Positions 9,139 through 18,202 are shown, counted from the first letter of the stretch. The stretch: 64,000 bases of DNA from Woeseiaceae bacterium (GCA_030065915.1 JASJCQ010000004.1:331401-395400), one strand, 5' to 3'. The notes: generated from the letters alone by a model not told the origin. Translations and numbers: made by a program.

Positions 9139-9267
9139 CAGTGTGTGGAAGAAGCCTCAGCCGGCAAGTTCGGCGCTGGCTTCCGGCTCGAAACGCCTAT
9201 GTACACCGCGCTTTTTCACCGAAAACCGCCTTGTCTCGCACCCGCCTGAGACTCTTTCAACACACTG
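9139..9267. repeat. Palindromic intergenic element between convergent genes (related to the 36.9-kb repeat)
   Basis: The whole gap between two convergent stop codons is bounded by 22-base imperfect inverted repeats (9139-9160 and 9246-9267, 18 of 22 matching; both arms read CAGTGTGT from the outside). A central TGTACA is flanked by GC-rich arms. CGCCTTGTCTCGCAC at 9227-9241 is identical to 15 bases of the element at 37003-37017. The transcript from either strand could fold into a long hairpin, so it may serve as a bidirectional 3' structure or be a small non-autonomous repeat. No coding sequence is seen. Confidence 0.55.
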
Positions 9268-9732
9268 CTAGTAGATTCCGGCCTCCAGCCCGGCTGCGAG
9301 CGTCATGCCCAGCTCCCTGCACTCGGGTAGTCGGGACTCATCAAAATCACCCGCCATCAGTAGCGGCTCCTGTATCTCGCGAACCGCGAGTCCTGCCAGG
9401 ATGCGATGCAGGCTCGTGATTGCGCCGGTCCCGTCGTTGCCTGCCCGAATAAACAGGGCGTAAGGCTTGCCTTCGACCTTGCCTTCGCACGGATAGAAAA
9501 CACGATCCAGGAAAGTCTTCATCGCGCCGCTCATATAGCCGAAGTTCTCCGGCGTACCGAGTATGAACGCGTCGGCCGACTGCAGGTCTTCCGCCGTCGC
9601 TTCCAGGGCATCGCGAACGACGACGTCGACCCCATCGATCGCATCGTCGCGAGCGCCTTCGATGACGGCCTCGGCCATACGCGCCGTGCTACCGGACTGG
9701 GAGTGGTAGACGATCAGAAGCTGTCTGGACAT
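9268..9732 (-). CDS. Flavodoxin-like / NADPH-dependent FMN reductase family protein
   Basis: About 154 residues from the ATG at 9732 (MSRQLLIVYHSQSGST). The FMN phosphate loop YHSQSGSTARMAEAV and the flavin-ring loop GTPENFGYMSGAMKTFLDRV are typical of the flavodoxin/WrbA-like fold. The partner and physiological reaction cannot be read from sequence. Upstream in-frame ATGs at 9741 and 9759 are possible but precede the conserved core by an untypical extension. It is convergent with the GGDEF-EAL gene and divergent from glnE with about 80 bases between starts. Confidence 0.8.
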   Translation of the reverse strand: MSRQLLIVYHSQSGSTARMAEAVIEGARDDAIDGVDVVVRDALEATAEDLQSADAFILGTPENFGYMSGAMKTFLDRVFYPCEGKVEGKPYALFIRAGNDGTGAITSLHRILAGLAVREIQEPLLMAGDFDESRLPECRELGMTLAAGLEAGIY

Positions 9733-9815
9733 AGTTTCGGCCATCAATAATCTTGCCACCAGTTTAACGCGAATACCCTGATTTACCCGGGTGCGTTACA
9801 CGGTAGACTGCGACC

Positions 9816-12674
9816 ATGGAGCGGGGCACGCTACAAACGGACAGGCTGGATCCTTTGCTGGCGCTGGCAGTCGAGAACTGGCGCGAGCGATTCGACGACG
9901 CGAACGGCCCGGACAGTATTCCCGAAGAACTTTCGGACTACGTGCTCCGTGCGGTTGCCGCGAGCGAATTCGCCGCTGGCGTGACCGTCAAACAATGGCC
10001 GCGCTTGTGTGATGACCTCACCCGCGCGCAAGCGCTCCCCGGACTCATCGACGACTTTGTCAGCCGGCTTGTCGATTCCGAGCACGACGTCGCCGCCGCG
10101 AAACGGGAGCTGCGTCAGTTCCGGCACCGGATGATGTTCCGAGTACTCGCCGACGAGCTCAACGGGCGCGCATCAACCGTGGAGACGCTCGAATCGCTGT
10201 CCTTGCTCGCCGATCGGCTGATCGACGTCGCCATGCGTCTCGCAAAGGCTTACACGGCACAACGATTCGGTGAATTGCTCGACCCACACGGCGTCTCTAT
10301 TCCGCTCATCACGTTGGGTATGGGCAAACTCGGCGGAAAGGAGCTGAACTTCTCCTCGGATATCGACCTGATCTTCCTGTTCCCGCGCGAGGGAGAGAGC
10401 AACGGTCGTCGCTGTGTTTCTGCTCAGGAATATTGCATGCGCTGGTCGCAGCAGGTCGTGGGACTGCTCGACGACAACACGACCGACGGGTTCGTGTTTC
10501 GTGTCGATACCCGGCTACGACCGTTCGGCGACAGCGGGCCGCCGGTCACCAGTTTCGCCGCGCTCGAAGGCTACCTGCTGCAGCACGCAAGGACCTGGGA
10601 GCGATACGCTTACGTCAAGGCGAACATCGTGGGCACGCCGCCGGCCGATGAGGACAGGCGAACGCTGTTCGACGAGCTGCTGCGGCCGTTCGTGTATCGA
10701 CGTTACCTGGACTACGGCCTGTTCGAATCGCTGCGCGAGATGCACCGAATGATCGACGCAGAGCGTCGGGGTCTGGGTGACAACGTCAAGCTCGGACGTG
10801 GCGGCATTCGAGAGATCGAGTTTATCGCCCAGTCATTGCAGCTGTTACGAGGCGGTTCCCGGCCCGAGTTGCAGACGCGAAGCCTGCGCTCCGCACTGAA
10901 CTGCCTCGCCGGAGATCGCGACCTTTCGCTCAGATCCTCGACGCGCCTGGACGACGCCTACCTGTTTCTCCGAAAGCTGGAGAACTTTATCCAGGCACGC
11001 AACGATCGTCAGACGCACGACATGCCGAGGACGGAGGCAGACCGCGCTGCGGCGGCTTTTGCCATGGGTTATGAGAACTTTGAGCAGCTATCCGCCGCGC
11101 TCGAGACACACCGCGAGGCGGTTGCCGAAGAATTCCAGTCGGTCGCGCATGTCGACGACGCAGCTATCGACAGCGACGACACCGTGGATCTCTGGGATGC
11201 GATCGCGGATGAACAACGTTGGCTTCAGCTGCTCGAGGATAAGGGGTTGCCGGGAACGGAATCCGTCGCAAAACAGCTGGCGGCTTTCGGCAACACCTGC
11301 AGGCGACTGAAACCCGACACCGAGTCGCAAAGGCGGCTGGCCATCTTCCTGCCGCGCCTTCTCGAACTCGCGCGCGAGGCACGGTCGCCGTCGGTGGCGA
11401 TCGCACGTGTGCTGACGATACTCGAACAGATTCTGAAGCGAAGCGCTTACATCGCGCTGTTGAACGAGAATCCTGCTACCGCCGAACGGCTGATGTCGCT
11501 GTGTGAGCGCAGCACGTTTATCACTGAGCAGCTCGCGCGTTACCCGGTGCTGCTCGATGAGCTGCTGGACCCGGAAGTGACCATCGAAGCCTACAGCAAG
11601 GAAGCGCTCGCTGAAGACCTGCGCCTGCGGTTGAGCCCGGTCGATCCGTCAGACGCCGAGCGCGTTACCGAGGAGTTGGCTCGATTTCAGCGCGTCAGCC
11701 TGTTCCGCATTGCCGTCGCCGATATCGGCGGCGGACTGCCACTAATGAAAGCCAGCGACAGCCTGACCTGGCTTGCGGAGCTGGTACTGGACGCCGCATT
11801 GAATGTTGCCTGGGCTGACATGGTATCCCGTCACGGGGAGCCCACGTTCATTGACGGCGGCGAGCGGCAGGCGGCCGGTTTCGGCATCATCGCCTACGGC
11901 AAGCTCGGCGGCCTGGAGTTGTCCTACGGCTCCGATCTAGATCTCGTGTTTCTGCACAACTCGCGTGGCGAGAAGCAGGTAACCGGCGGCGAGCGACAGA
12001 TCGACAACGCCGTGTTCTTCGCGCGACTGGTCCGGCGTCTCGTTCACATACTGACGACACGCACCAGCTCCGGCGTGCTGTATGAGATCGATACACGACT
12101 CCGGCCGAGCGGTCACTCCGGCCTGCTGGTTACCAGCCTCGATGCGTTCGAGCGATACCAGCGTGAAGACGCATGGACCTGGGAACACCAGGCCTTGCTC
12201 AGGGCGAGGGCGGTGGCTGGTGACGTGAACGTCGCCGAGCGATTCGCTGCCATCAGGGAACGAACGCTGCGAGAGTTCGTTCGTCGCGACACGCTCAAAG
12301 CAGACGTCGTCTCGATGCGGCAGAAGATGCGAATGCAGCTCGACCGGAGTGACAGCCAGGCCTTTGACCTGAAGCAGGGTGAGGGCGGTATCGGCGACAT
12401 CGAGTTTATCGTGCAGTACCTGGTGCTCGAGCAGGCGGACCTGCATCCGCCGTGCATTGAGTTCTCCGACAACATTCGACAGCTCGATGCGTTGGCCGAA
12501 GCCGGCGTGCTGGAACTCGAGCAAGCGACGCTAATCCAGGACATCTACCGACGTTATCGGCGCGTGCTGCATCATCGAACGCTGGACGGTGCCGACAAGC
12601 TGGTCGCCAGTACGGACTTTGCCGAGGAGCGCGCGGTCGTCGCAGATTTGTGGCGATCCATTTTCATTGCCTGA
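9816..12674 (+). CDS. glnE: Bifunctional glutamine synthetase adenylyltransferase/adenylyl-removing enzyme
   Basis: A 952-residue enzyme with the usual GlnE length and two nucleotidyltransferase domains: GMGKLGGKELNFSSDIDL near residue 168 (deadenylylation half) and AYGKLGGLELSYGSDLDL near residue 692 (adenylylation half), each followed by the DTRLRP motif. It inactivates glutamine synthetase by attaching AMP to a tyrosine when nitrogen is plentiful and removes it on starvation, controlled by PII. It begins MERGTLQTDRLDP at an ATG. The small zinc-finger gene and hldD follow in the same direction. Confidence 0.96.
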   Translation: MERGTLQTDRLDPLLALAVENWRERFDDANGPDSIPEELSDYVLRAVAASEFAAGVTVKQWPRLCDDLTRAQALPGLIDDFVSRLVDSEHDVAAAKRELRQFRHRMMFRVLADELNGRASTVETLESLSLLADRLIDVAMRLAKAYTAQRFGELLDPHGVSIPLITLGMGKLGGKELNFSSDIDLIFLFPREGESNGRRCVSAQEYCMRWSQQVVGLLDDNTTDGFVFRVDTRLRPFGDSGPPVTSFAALEGYLLQHARTWERYAYVKANIVGTPPADEDRRTLFDELLRPFVYRRYLDYGLFESLREMHRMIDAERRGLGDNVKLGRGGIREIEFIAQSLQLLRGGSRPELQTRSLRSALNCLAGDRDLSLRSSTRLDDAYLFLRKLENFIQARNDRQTHDMPRTEADRAAAAFAMGYENFEQLSAALETHREAVAEEFQSVAHVDDAAIDSDDTVDLWDAIADEQRWLQLLEDKGLPGTESVAKQLAAFGNTCRRLKPDTESQRRLAIFLPRLLELAREARSPSVAIARVLTILEQILKRSAYIALLNENPATAERLMSLCERSTFITEQLARYPVLLDELLDPEVTIEAYSKEALAEDLRLRLSPVDPSDAERVTEELARFQRVSLFRIAVADIGGGLPLMKASDSLTWLAELVLDAALNVAWADMVSRHGEPTFIDGGERQAAGFGIIAYGKLGGLELSYGSDLDLVFLHNSRGEKQVTGGERQIDNAVFFARLVRRLVHILTTRTSSGVLYEIDTRLRPSGHSGLLVTSLDAFERYQREDAWTWEHQALLRARAVAGDVNVAERFAAIRERTLREFVRRDTLKADVVSMRQKMRMQLDRSDSQAFDLKQGEGGIGDIEFIVQYLVLEQADLHPPCIEFSDNIRQLDALAEAGVLELEQATLIQDIYRRYRRVLHHRTLDGADKLVASTDFAEERAVVADLWRSIFIA

Positions 12675-12737
12675 CAATGGATGCCGCAACTGAACGGCGT
12701 ATAATCCACAGCCAGCATCCAGTAACCGAGAGCTTTC

Positions 12738-12956
12738 GTGTCAGCAAAAATGGGAACAGCGGATCAGGATCTGATCCCTGCAAATGCACAGCATCGCTAC
12801 CGCGTTCGTCACTCCGATCTTCCGTTGTCCTGTCCGATGCCGGGCATGTACCTGTGGAATTCGCACCCCAAGGTCTACCTGCCCATCGAGGAAACCGGAC
12901 AAGCGAAGTGCCCGTACTGTGGGGCGCAGTACTATTTGAGCGACGACGAGAGCTAG
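12738..12956 (+). CDS. CHCC-type zinc-finger small protein
   Basis: A 72-residue protein with the spacing of the CHCC zinc-finger family (related to the NDUFS6 C-terminus): Cys in LSCPMPG, His in NSHPKVYLPI and CPYCGAQYYL. Zinc binding is expected; the bacterial role is not established to my knowledge. It sits between glnE and hldD and stops 12 bases before hldD. The gene starts within the sequence GTGTCAGCAAAAATG; the GTG at 12738 is taken as the start and the ATG at 12750 is an alternative. Confidence 0.8.
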   Translation: MSAKMGTADQDLIPANAQHRYRVRHSDLPLSCPMPGMYLWNSHPKVYLPIEETGQAKCPYCGAQYYLSDDES

Positions 12957-12968
12957 CCAGGGGTATCT

Positions 12969-13907
12969 ATGTACATTGTGACCGGAGGTGCCGGCTTTAT
13001 CGGCAGTAACCTCGTCAAGAGCATGCTCGATGCGGGCTATGACGACATTGTCATCGTCGACGACCTGACTGACGGTCACAAGTTCGTCAACATCGCCGAC
13101 CTGGAGATTGCCGACTACCTGGACCGGGATGATTTCCTGAAACGCATGGACTCCGACACGAAGTTTGTCGACGACATCGAGGCCATACTCCACCAGGGCG
13201 CCTGCTCGGAGACGACCGAGTGGGACGGCCGTTACATGATGGAGACGAACTACGAGTACTCGAAACGTCTCCTGCATCACTGCATGGACCGCGATACCCC
13301 GTTCATCTATGCCTCTTCAGCAGCGGTGTACGGCGCGTCGCCGGAGTTTACCGAGACTCCGGAGAATGAAGCGCCGTTGAACGTCTATGGTTACTCCAAG
13401 TTGCAATTCGATCGCTACGTTCGCCGTCTCCAGCCCGAGTCCCAGGTCGTCGGCCTGCGTTATTTCAATGTGTATGGCCCGCGGGAACAGCATAAAGGTT
13501 CGATGGCGAGCGTCGCTTTCCACTTCAACAACCAGGTCATCGAAGATGGTGAGGCGCGACTGTTCGAGGGAGACGACGAATACGATGATGGTGAACAGCT
13601 CAGGGACTTCGTTTATGTCGATGACGTCTGCGACGTCAATCTCTGGTTCCTAGAGAACGGCGACAAGAGCGGTATTTTCAATTGCGGCACCGGCGTAGCG
13701 CAGGCGTTCAACGACGTCGCCAACGCCGTCATCGATTGGCACGACAGCGGCGAGATTCGATACATCCCGTTTCCCGAGCACTTAAAGGGTGCATACCAGA
13801 GCTTCACCGAGGCTGATCTGACAGCGCTTCGCGCGACTGGCTGCGACGTCGAATTTCGCGAAGTGGCTGACGGCGTGGAAGCCTATCTCGACCAGATCGC
13901 CGACTGA
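12969..13907 (+). CDS. hldD: ADP-L-glycero-D-manno-heptose 6-epimerase
   Basis: A 312-residue short-chain dehydrogenase-fold enzyme that converts ADP-D-glycero- to ADP-L-glycero-manno-heptose for the LPS inner core. The NADP loop [10 protein letters not shown] is at the N-terminus (residues about 5-14), the active-site pair is in YGYSKLQFD, and [18 protein letters not shown] and FNCGTGVAQ are typical of HldD. AGGGG lies before the ATG. It is followed 4 bases later by waaF, so heptose supply and transfer are coupled. Confidence 0.95.
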   Translation: MYIVTGGAGFIGSNLVKSMLDAGYDDIVIVDDLTDGHKFVNIADLEIADYLDRDDFLKRMDSDTKFVDDIEAILHQGACSETTEWDGRYMMETNYEYSKRLLHHCMDRDTPFIYASSAAVYGASPEFTETPENEAPLNVYGYSKLQFDRYVRRLQPESQVVGLRYFNVYGPREQHKGSMASVAFHFNNQVIEDGEARLFEGDDEYDDGEQLRDFVYVDDVCDVNLWFLENGDKSGIFNCGTGVAQAFNDVANAVIDWHDSGEIRYIPFPEHLKGAYQSFTEADLTALRATGCDVEFREVADGVEAYLDQIAD

Positions 13908-13911
13908 CGAC

Positions 13912-14940
13912 ATGGCCGTGACCAGGATACTCGTTGTCGGCCCGTCCTGGGTCGGCGACATGGTCATGGCGCAGTCACTGTTCAAAACACTCAAGCGCCA
14001 GAATCCCGACGCCATCATCGACGTCGTTGCGCCCGGTTGGTCGCTGCCTATCGTTGCGCGCATGCCGGAGATCCGGCGAGGCATTGCGCTGGACGTCGGG
14101 CACGGAGAGTTCGGCTGGAAGACTCGACGGGCGCTCGGCGAATCGCTCAAAGAAGAGCGATACGACCGCGCGATCGTTCTGCCACGATCGCTGAAGTCTG
14201 CGCTGGTACCGTGGTTTGCGAATATCCCGGTAAGGACAGGCTTTCGCGGTGAGATGCGGTATCGGCTCATCACCGACATGCGACCTTTCGACAAGACGCT
14301 GCTCGACCAGACCGTCAAGCGGTTTGTCGTGCTGGGTCTCGAAGCCGGCGATTTTCCGGACAACTGTGAGCAACCGGAACTCAGAGTTGACCCACAGAAG
14401 CGGGCCGAAGCAATGCAACGACTATCGTTGCTGGCCCAAAAACCGGTCGTTGCGATGATGCCCGGCGCGGAATACGGCCCGGCCAAGTGCTGGCCGATCG
14501 AATACTTCACGCGGCTGGCAGTCGAGCTCGACGAGGCCGGCTACGAAGTCTGGGTCCTGGGTTCCGATAAGGACCGGCCCGCGGGTGAACGCATCGCCGT
14601 GCAGAGCGCGGCGAAGAATATCTGCGGACAGACAAGTCTCGAGGATGTGATCGACCTGTTATCGATGGCAGGCCAGGTCGTCAGTAACGATTCCGGCCTG
14701 ATGCATGTCGCGGCCGCGGTGGGTTGCCACGTGCACGCAATCTACGGGTCGTCGTCGCCGGGGTTTACACCGCCACTGACTTCGCGCCGGGACATACACT
14801 ACCTGGGCCTGTCCTGCAGTCCCTGCTTCAAGCGGGAATGCCCGCTGGAGCACCTGAACTGCCTGCGTCAGATCGAGGTCCCGCAGATATTCGCGTCAAT
14901 TGAGCGTAATGCGTCGGTATCAGCGTCTATCGTCGACTAA
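13912..14940 (+). CDS. waaF: Lipopolysaccharide heptosyltransferase II
   Basis: A 342-residue GT9 glycosyltransferase, starting with ILVVGPSWVGDMVMAQ, the hallmark of WaaF, and carrying MMPGAEYGPAKCWP and SNDSGLMHVAAAVG later. It transfers the second heptose to the LPS inner core at the cytoplasmic face of the inner membrane. The C-terminal region has a Cys pair (SCSPCFKRECPLEHLNCL) also common in WaaF. It directly follows hldD and is the last gene before a 352-base AT-rich gap. Confidence 0.93.
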   Translation: MAVTRILVVGPSWVGDMVMAQSLFKTLKRQNPDAIIDVVAPGWSLPIVARMPEIRRGIALDVGHGEFGWKTRRALGESLKEERYDRAIVLPRSLKSALVPWFANIPVRTGFRGEMRYRLITDMRPFDKTLLDQTVKRFVVLGLEAGDFPDNCEQPELRVDPQKRAEAMQRLSLLAQKPVVAMMPGAEYGPAKCWPIEYFTRLAVELDEAGYEVWVLGSDKDRPAGERIAVQSAAKNICGQTSLEDVIDLLSMAGQVVSNDSGLMHVAAAVGCHVHAIYGSSSPGFTPPLTSRRDIHYLGLSCSPCFKRECPLEHLNCLRQIEVPQIFASIERNASVSASIVD

Positions 14941-15292
14941 ATGTCCATTGTTGGAATTTGCCTACGCGAATCGAAGATTGACGAAATGCGTCGATCGTGC
15001 GACTAATTGTGGTTAAAAGTAGAGAACAAGAGAGCCGCCTGATATTCAGGTTCGGCAGGATCGGATAGTGCGCATTTCTGGCCAGAGTAATTCAAAAATG
15101 CCGCTATCAGTCCTTAATTGTCTATTAAATATCATTAAATGCGCCGAAAACCGTCAAACGGCTACAGATCGGCTGTTCGGCCGTCTCCAGTGCTGTCACT
15201 TACGATTTTCGGTCCAGTTTGAGCCGCTCTTGGACGAAAATATCGCCTATTTGTCGATAAATAGTATCTAAAACTCGACAAAAGACGCTAAA
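14941..15292. other. AT-rich gene-free gap in the LPS core region
   Basis: This stretch between the convergent ends of waaF and a GT9 gene is visibly much richer in A and T than its surroundings, especially 15100-15150 and 15230-15285. An open frame at 15068-15271 would encode 67 residues without recognisable domain, RBS or codon pattern, so I do not call it. It could be a decayed remnant of an acquired polysaccharide gene, or a 3' region with regulatory RNA. I see no strong hairpin followed by a T-run. Confidence 0.5.
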
Positions 15293-16336
15293 TCAGGCTT
15301 TCTGAAGCAGTTTGTCAATCTTCTGCGCCACGTCGTCGATAGAGATCATCGTCATCGCCTCGGGATCGCGCACGCGTTGGCCCCAACGCACCTCGTCGAC
15401 GTCAAAGCCCATGTAGTGCCGGACGGCGTCCGGGTATCGGTTGGCAACCCACTGACGAGAAAGATACGGGCCGGTACGATCCGGGTTTGATGTCGCATAC
15501 AGCCCGACGACCGGAACGCCGGCTGCTGTCGCCATGTGCGCAGGCCCCGAGTCCGGACAGATGACGAGCCGGGATGCGCGCATGACGGCAATCAACTGCT
15601 TCAGAGAGGTCCGGCCGATGAGGTTAGCCGCTCGGCAGGCCGCCGCAATTTCCGTCCCGTATGCTTTTTCGATCGGTGTGGGTCCGCCCGTCAGAACGAC
15701 ATGCAGCCCGCGCTGCTCGAGGAGGTGAGCGATATGGACAAAGCGATCTGCCGGCCAATTGCGGAAATTCCGTGCCCGACTGCTCGTGCACGGACTGATC
15801 ACCGCGAACGGGCCTTGCCGGGAAGCGAGGTCGCTGGCGATAGCTTGGTCTTCGTCGCTGATCGGGATATCCCAGCGCAGCGGTTTTTCCTTAGCACCGA
15901 TCGCAGCCGCGAAGCCCATCATCGCTTCCATCGCATGCTCTTTTTTGCCGGCCGGGATGCGTTGATTGGTGAACAGCCACTGGAAGTCGCGGGCCCTGGC
16001 CTTGTCAAAGCCCAAGCGTAGCGGAGACTGGATCAGCGGATAGAGAAAGTTAGCTCGCATCGACGCATGCATGCACAACGCGACGTCGAAGCGGCGGTCC
16101 TTGAGTTGACGGCGGAGATCGCGATAGGCGCGCAGCCCGGCTGACTTGTCGAAGATGATAAACTCGACGCCGTCTATTCCCGCCATTAAAGCCGCTTCTG
16201 TCCGACCAATGATCCAGGTAATTTTCGACCCAGGCCAGTTGTCCTGCAGACGGCGTACGACCGCAAGCGCGTGGCAGGTATCACCGATGGCAGAGAGTCG
16301 CACGACGCAGATCGTGCCGGGTTGGGACGCTAGCAT
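15293..16336 (-). CDS. GT9-family heptosyltransferase, WaaC-like
   Basis: A 347-residue glycosyltransferase family 9 protein: VVRLSAIGDTCHALAVVRRL at the N-terminus, SPCTSSRARNFRNWPADRF in the middle, and CPDSGPAHMATAAGVPVVGL in the donor-binding domain. In this setting (hldD, waaF, kdkA, lpxL) it most likely adds a heptose to Kdo-lipid A as WaaC does, but the specificity cannot be fixed from sequence. Its ATG ends at 16336, with the kdkA GTG starting at the very next base on the other strand, so each gene's promoter must lie inside the other. Confidence 0.85.
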   Translation of the reverse strand: MLASQPGTICVVRLSAIGDTCHALAVVRRLQDNWPGSKITWIIGRTEAALMAGIDGVEFIIFDKSAGLRAYRDLRRQLKDRRFDVALCMHASMRANFLYPLIQSPLRLGFDKARARDFQWLFTNQRIPAGKKEHAMEAMMGFAAAIGAKEKPLRWDIPISDEDQAIASDLASRQGPFAVISPCTSSRARNFRNWPADRFVHIAHLLEQRGLHVVLTGGPTPIEKAYGTEIAAACRAANLIGRTSLKQLIAVMRASRLVICPDSGPAHMATAAGVPVVGLYATSNPDRTGPYLSRQWVANRYPDAVRHYMGFDVDEVRWGQRVRDPEAMTMISIDDVAQKIDKLLQKA

Positions 16337-17092
16337 GTGGACTTCACCGGGGCTTACGCGTTGACCGAAACCGTCATCAGGACAGACACCGGGGCCATCC
16401 TATACGACCAGGCCAATATCAACCAGATATCGGATGAGCAGTTCACGGTGGGCGGCTGGCGTCACGCCGAGCCGGTTACCGGACGGCTTCGCTCGGCTGG
16501 GCGCGGCACCACGAACTTCGTCGGCAACGTCCCCCGCCAGTTTGTGTTGCGTCATTTCGTTCGTGGCGGCCTGATCGGGCGCATCGCCCATGACAGATAT
16601 CTGTTCACCGGAGAAGATGGCACGCGCTCGTTCGCCGAGTGGCGACTGCTGGACAAGCTCGCGTCCAACGGGCTTCGCGTTCCCCGGCCCGCGGCCGCTC
16701 GCTACCAACGCAGCGGACCTTTCTATCGCGCCGACATCATCACGATCTGTATACCCAACGTCGAGCCTCTGTCGATGCACATAGCGGACGTCGACCGGGA
16801 TCATGATTTCTGGGCGTCGGTCGGCGCCGCGATCGCCGAATTCCACAACCTGGGCGTGCTGCATGCCGACATGAATGCCTACAACCTGCAGATCGACACC
16901 GACGGGGATCTCTGGATGCTCGACTTCGACAAGGGCAGGCTGGCTGCTCCCGGCGCATGGAAACAGCAGACGCTCGCGCGGCTGCATCGATCGCTGGATA
17001 AGATCAAGTTGATGGACCCGTCCGTCTACTTCGACGACAGCGACTGGAACGCGCTGCTGGATGGCTACTTCAGCGAATCCAGGTCCGAGTGA
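16337..17092 (+). CDS. kdkA: 3-deoxy-D-manno-octulosonic acid kinase
   Basis: A 251-residue lipopolysaccharide kinase of the KdkA/WaaP type that phosphorylates Kdo of the inner core. The kinase-like catalytic loop LHADMNAYNLQID and the metal-binding DFDKGRL are clear, as are GRGTTNFV, RHFVRGGLIGRIAHDRYLF and RSFAEWRLL found in the Haemophilus enzyme. The GTG at 16337 abuts the opposite gene's start; a TTG at 16361 would also leave the core intact. The last codons (FSESRSE) are encoded by one copy of a repeat shared with the 3' end of lpxL, so this tail is probably not ancestral. Confidence 0.9.
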   Translation: MDFTGAYALTETVIRTDTGAILYDQANINQISDEQFTVGGWRHAEPVTGRLRSAGRGTTNFVGNVPRQFVLRHFVRGGLIGRIAHDRYLFTGEDGTRSFAEWRLLDKLASNGLRVPRPAAARYQRSGPFYRADIITICIPNVEPLSMHIADVDRDHDFWASVGAAIAEFHNLGVLHADMNAYNLQIDTDGDLWMLDFDKGRLAAPGAWKQQTLARLHRSLDKIKLMDPSVYFDDSDWNALLDGYFSESRSE

Positions 17093-17198
17093 GTCGGGGT
17101 TAGCGTCCTGCTACTTCAGCGCACCCAGGTCTGAATAATAGTCTGCATAAAGGGCCTGCTACTTCAGCGAATCCAGGTCCGAGTAATAGTCAGGATAA
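17064..17198. repeat. Three copies of the lpxL 3' end between convergent kdkA and lpxL
   Basis: Copy A (17064-17090) and copy C (17155-17198) share 27 identical bases beginning GCTACTTCAGCGAATCC. Copy B (17107-17150) matches copy C over 44 bases with 6 mismatches. Starting offsets are about 46 and 48 bases. Read on the minus strand, C encodes the real LpxL tail DYYSDLDSLK and stop, B encodes DYYSDLGALK and stop, and A encodes SDLDSLK and stop. On the plus strand, copy A encodes the last residues of KdkA. This looks like tandem duplication of the lpxL tail that ran into kdkA. Confidence 0.8.
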
Positions 17199-18097
17199 GA
17201 CGACGGCAGATTCTTGAACTTCTTGTGCACCCAGAAGTACTGCTCGGGCGACCTGCGGATGTGTTCTTCCAGCACGGCGACATATGCCTTCGTGTCTTGC
17301 ACCGGGTCGCCGCTAGGGAAGTCCTGCATCGGCGGAAGGATCTCGAAGACGTAGCTGCCATCCGGTTTGCGCAGCGGGAAGAACGGCAGCACGGTTGCCT
17401 TGCCGAGTCGGGCCAGGGTCGACGTCGCCGTCGTGTGCATAGAAGGGACGCCGAAGAAGTCGATGACCTCAGATCCCTTGCGGTCGTAACTCTGGTCCGG
17501 TGCGTACCAGACCGGCCTGCCTTGCTTCAGACTCCTTACCATCGACTTGATGTCTCTCTTTTCTATCGTATTCGCCGCTGCCTTCTCACGTCCCGTGCGC
17601 AGAATCTCGGTGATGAAAGGGCTGCGGTTACGTCGATAGACGGCGTCAAACTCCCCGCACTCGAGTGCCAGCACACGACCGCTGATCTCGAGCGTCGTAA
17701 AGTGAGCGGACAACAGGATTACGCCCTGGCCGGACTCCGTCGCTCGTGACAGGTGTTCCTTACCTTTGAGCCGGGCGATCTTTTGATGGTGAGCATCGCT
17801 TGCGAATCGCGCGAGCCCCATTTCGATCAGCGACATGCCCAGCGCTTCGAAATGCTCAAGGGCAAGCTTGTCTCGCTCGCTGTCCGACAGGTCCGGAAAG
17901 CACAGCTCGATGTTTCTTCTTACGATCGCTCGCCGACTGCCCGCTGCCCGGTGCGCCAGCCGCCCGATGCCGCGCCCGATGCCGAGCGCGACCCCGTGAG
18001 GCAGCAGGCAGACCAGTCGCAGCACGCCGAGGCCAAACCAGACGGGCCAGGTCGAGGGCGCGATAAAGCTGCGCAGAGGTCGGCGTGATTCAGGCAT
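17159..18097 (-). CDS. lpxL: Lipid A late acyltransferase (LpxL/HtrB family)
   Basis: About 312 residues from the ATG at 18097 (MPESRRPLRSFIAPSTWP). A membrane segment (about residues 20-42) precedes the catalytic H-x4-E motif in LLSAHFTTLEISGR; VYRRNRSPFITEIL, PVWYAPDQSYDRK and FFPLRKPDGSY are also family features. It adds a secondary acyl chain, usually laurate, to Kdo2-lipid A at the inner membrane. The frame is open upstream to 18163, but that extension lacks family features. The 3' end is the source of the triplicated repeat. The LpxL versus LpxM/P call is by overall resemblance. Confidence 0.88.
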   Translation of the reverse strand: MPESRRPLRSFIAPSTWPVWFGLGVLRLVCLLPHGVALGIGRGIGRLAHRAAGSRRAIVRRNIELCFPDLSDSERDKLALEHFEALGMSLIEMGLARFASDAHHQKIARLKGKEHLSRATESGQGVILLSAHFTTLEISGRVLALECGEFDAVYRRNRSPFITEILRTGREKAAANTIEKRDIKSMVRSLKQGRPVWYAPDQSYDRKGSEVIDFFGVPSMHTTATSTLARLGKATVLPFFPLRKPDGSYVFEILPPMQDFPSGDPVQDTKAYVAVLEEHIRRSPEQYFWVHKKFKNLPSSYPDYYSDLDSLK

Positions 18098-18202
18098 GCG
18101 CCGGAAGCTTATGAACCTCTCGGCCCGGTGTAAAGCGAGATGGGAACAACCGTGGCCCGTCACAGTCGAAGCTCGTTGCCGTTGTCGGCAAAGCTTTATA
18201 GC

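Noticed and set aside
15068..15271. 67-residue open frame in the AT-rich LPS gap
   Set aside because: No RBS, domain or typical codon pattern, and it lies in low-GC sequence where short open frames arise by chance less often but stop-poor frames still occur; nothing supports translation.
17064..17198. Attachment site of an integrated element
   Set aside because: The repeats are short-period tandem copies of the lpxL tail with no integrase or element between them.
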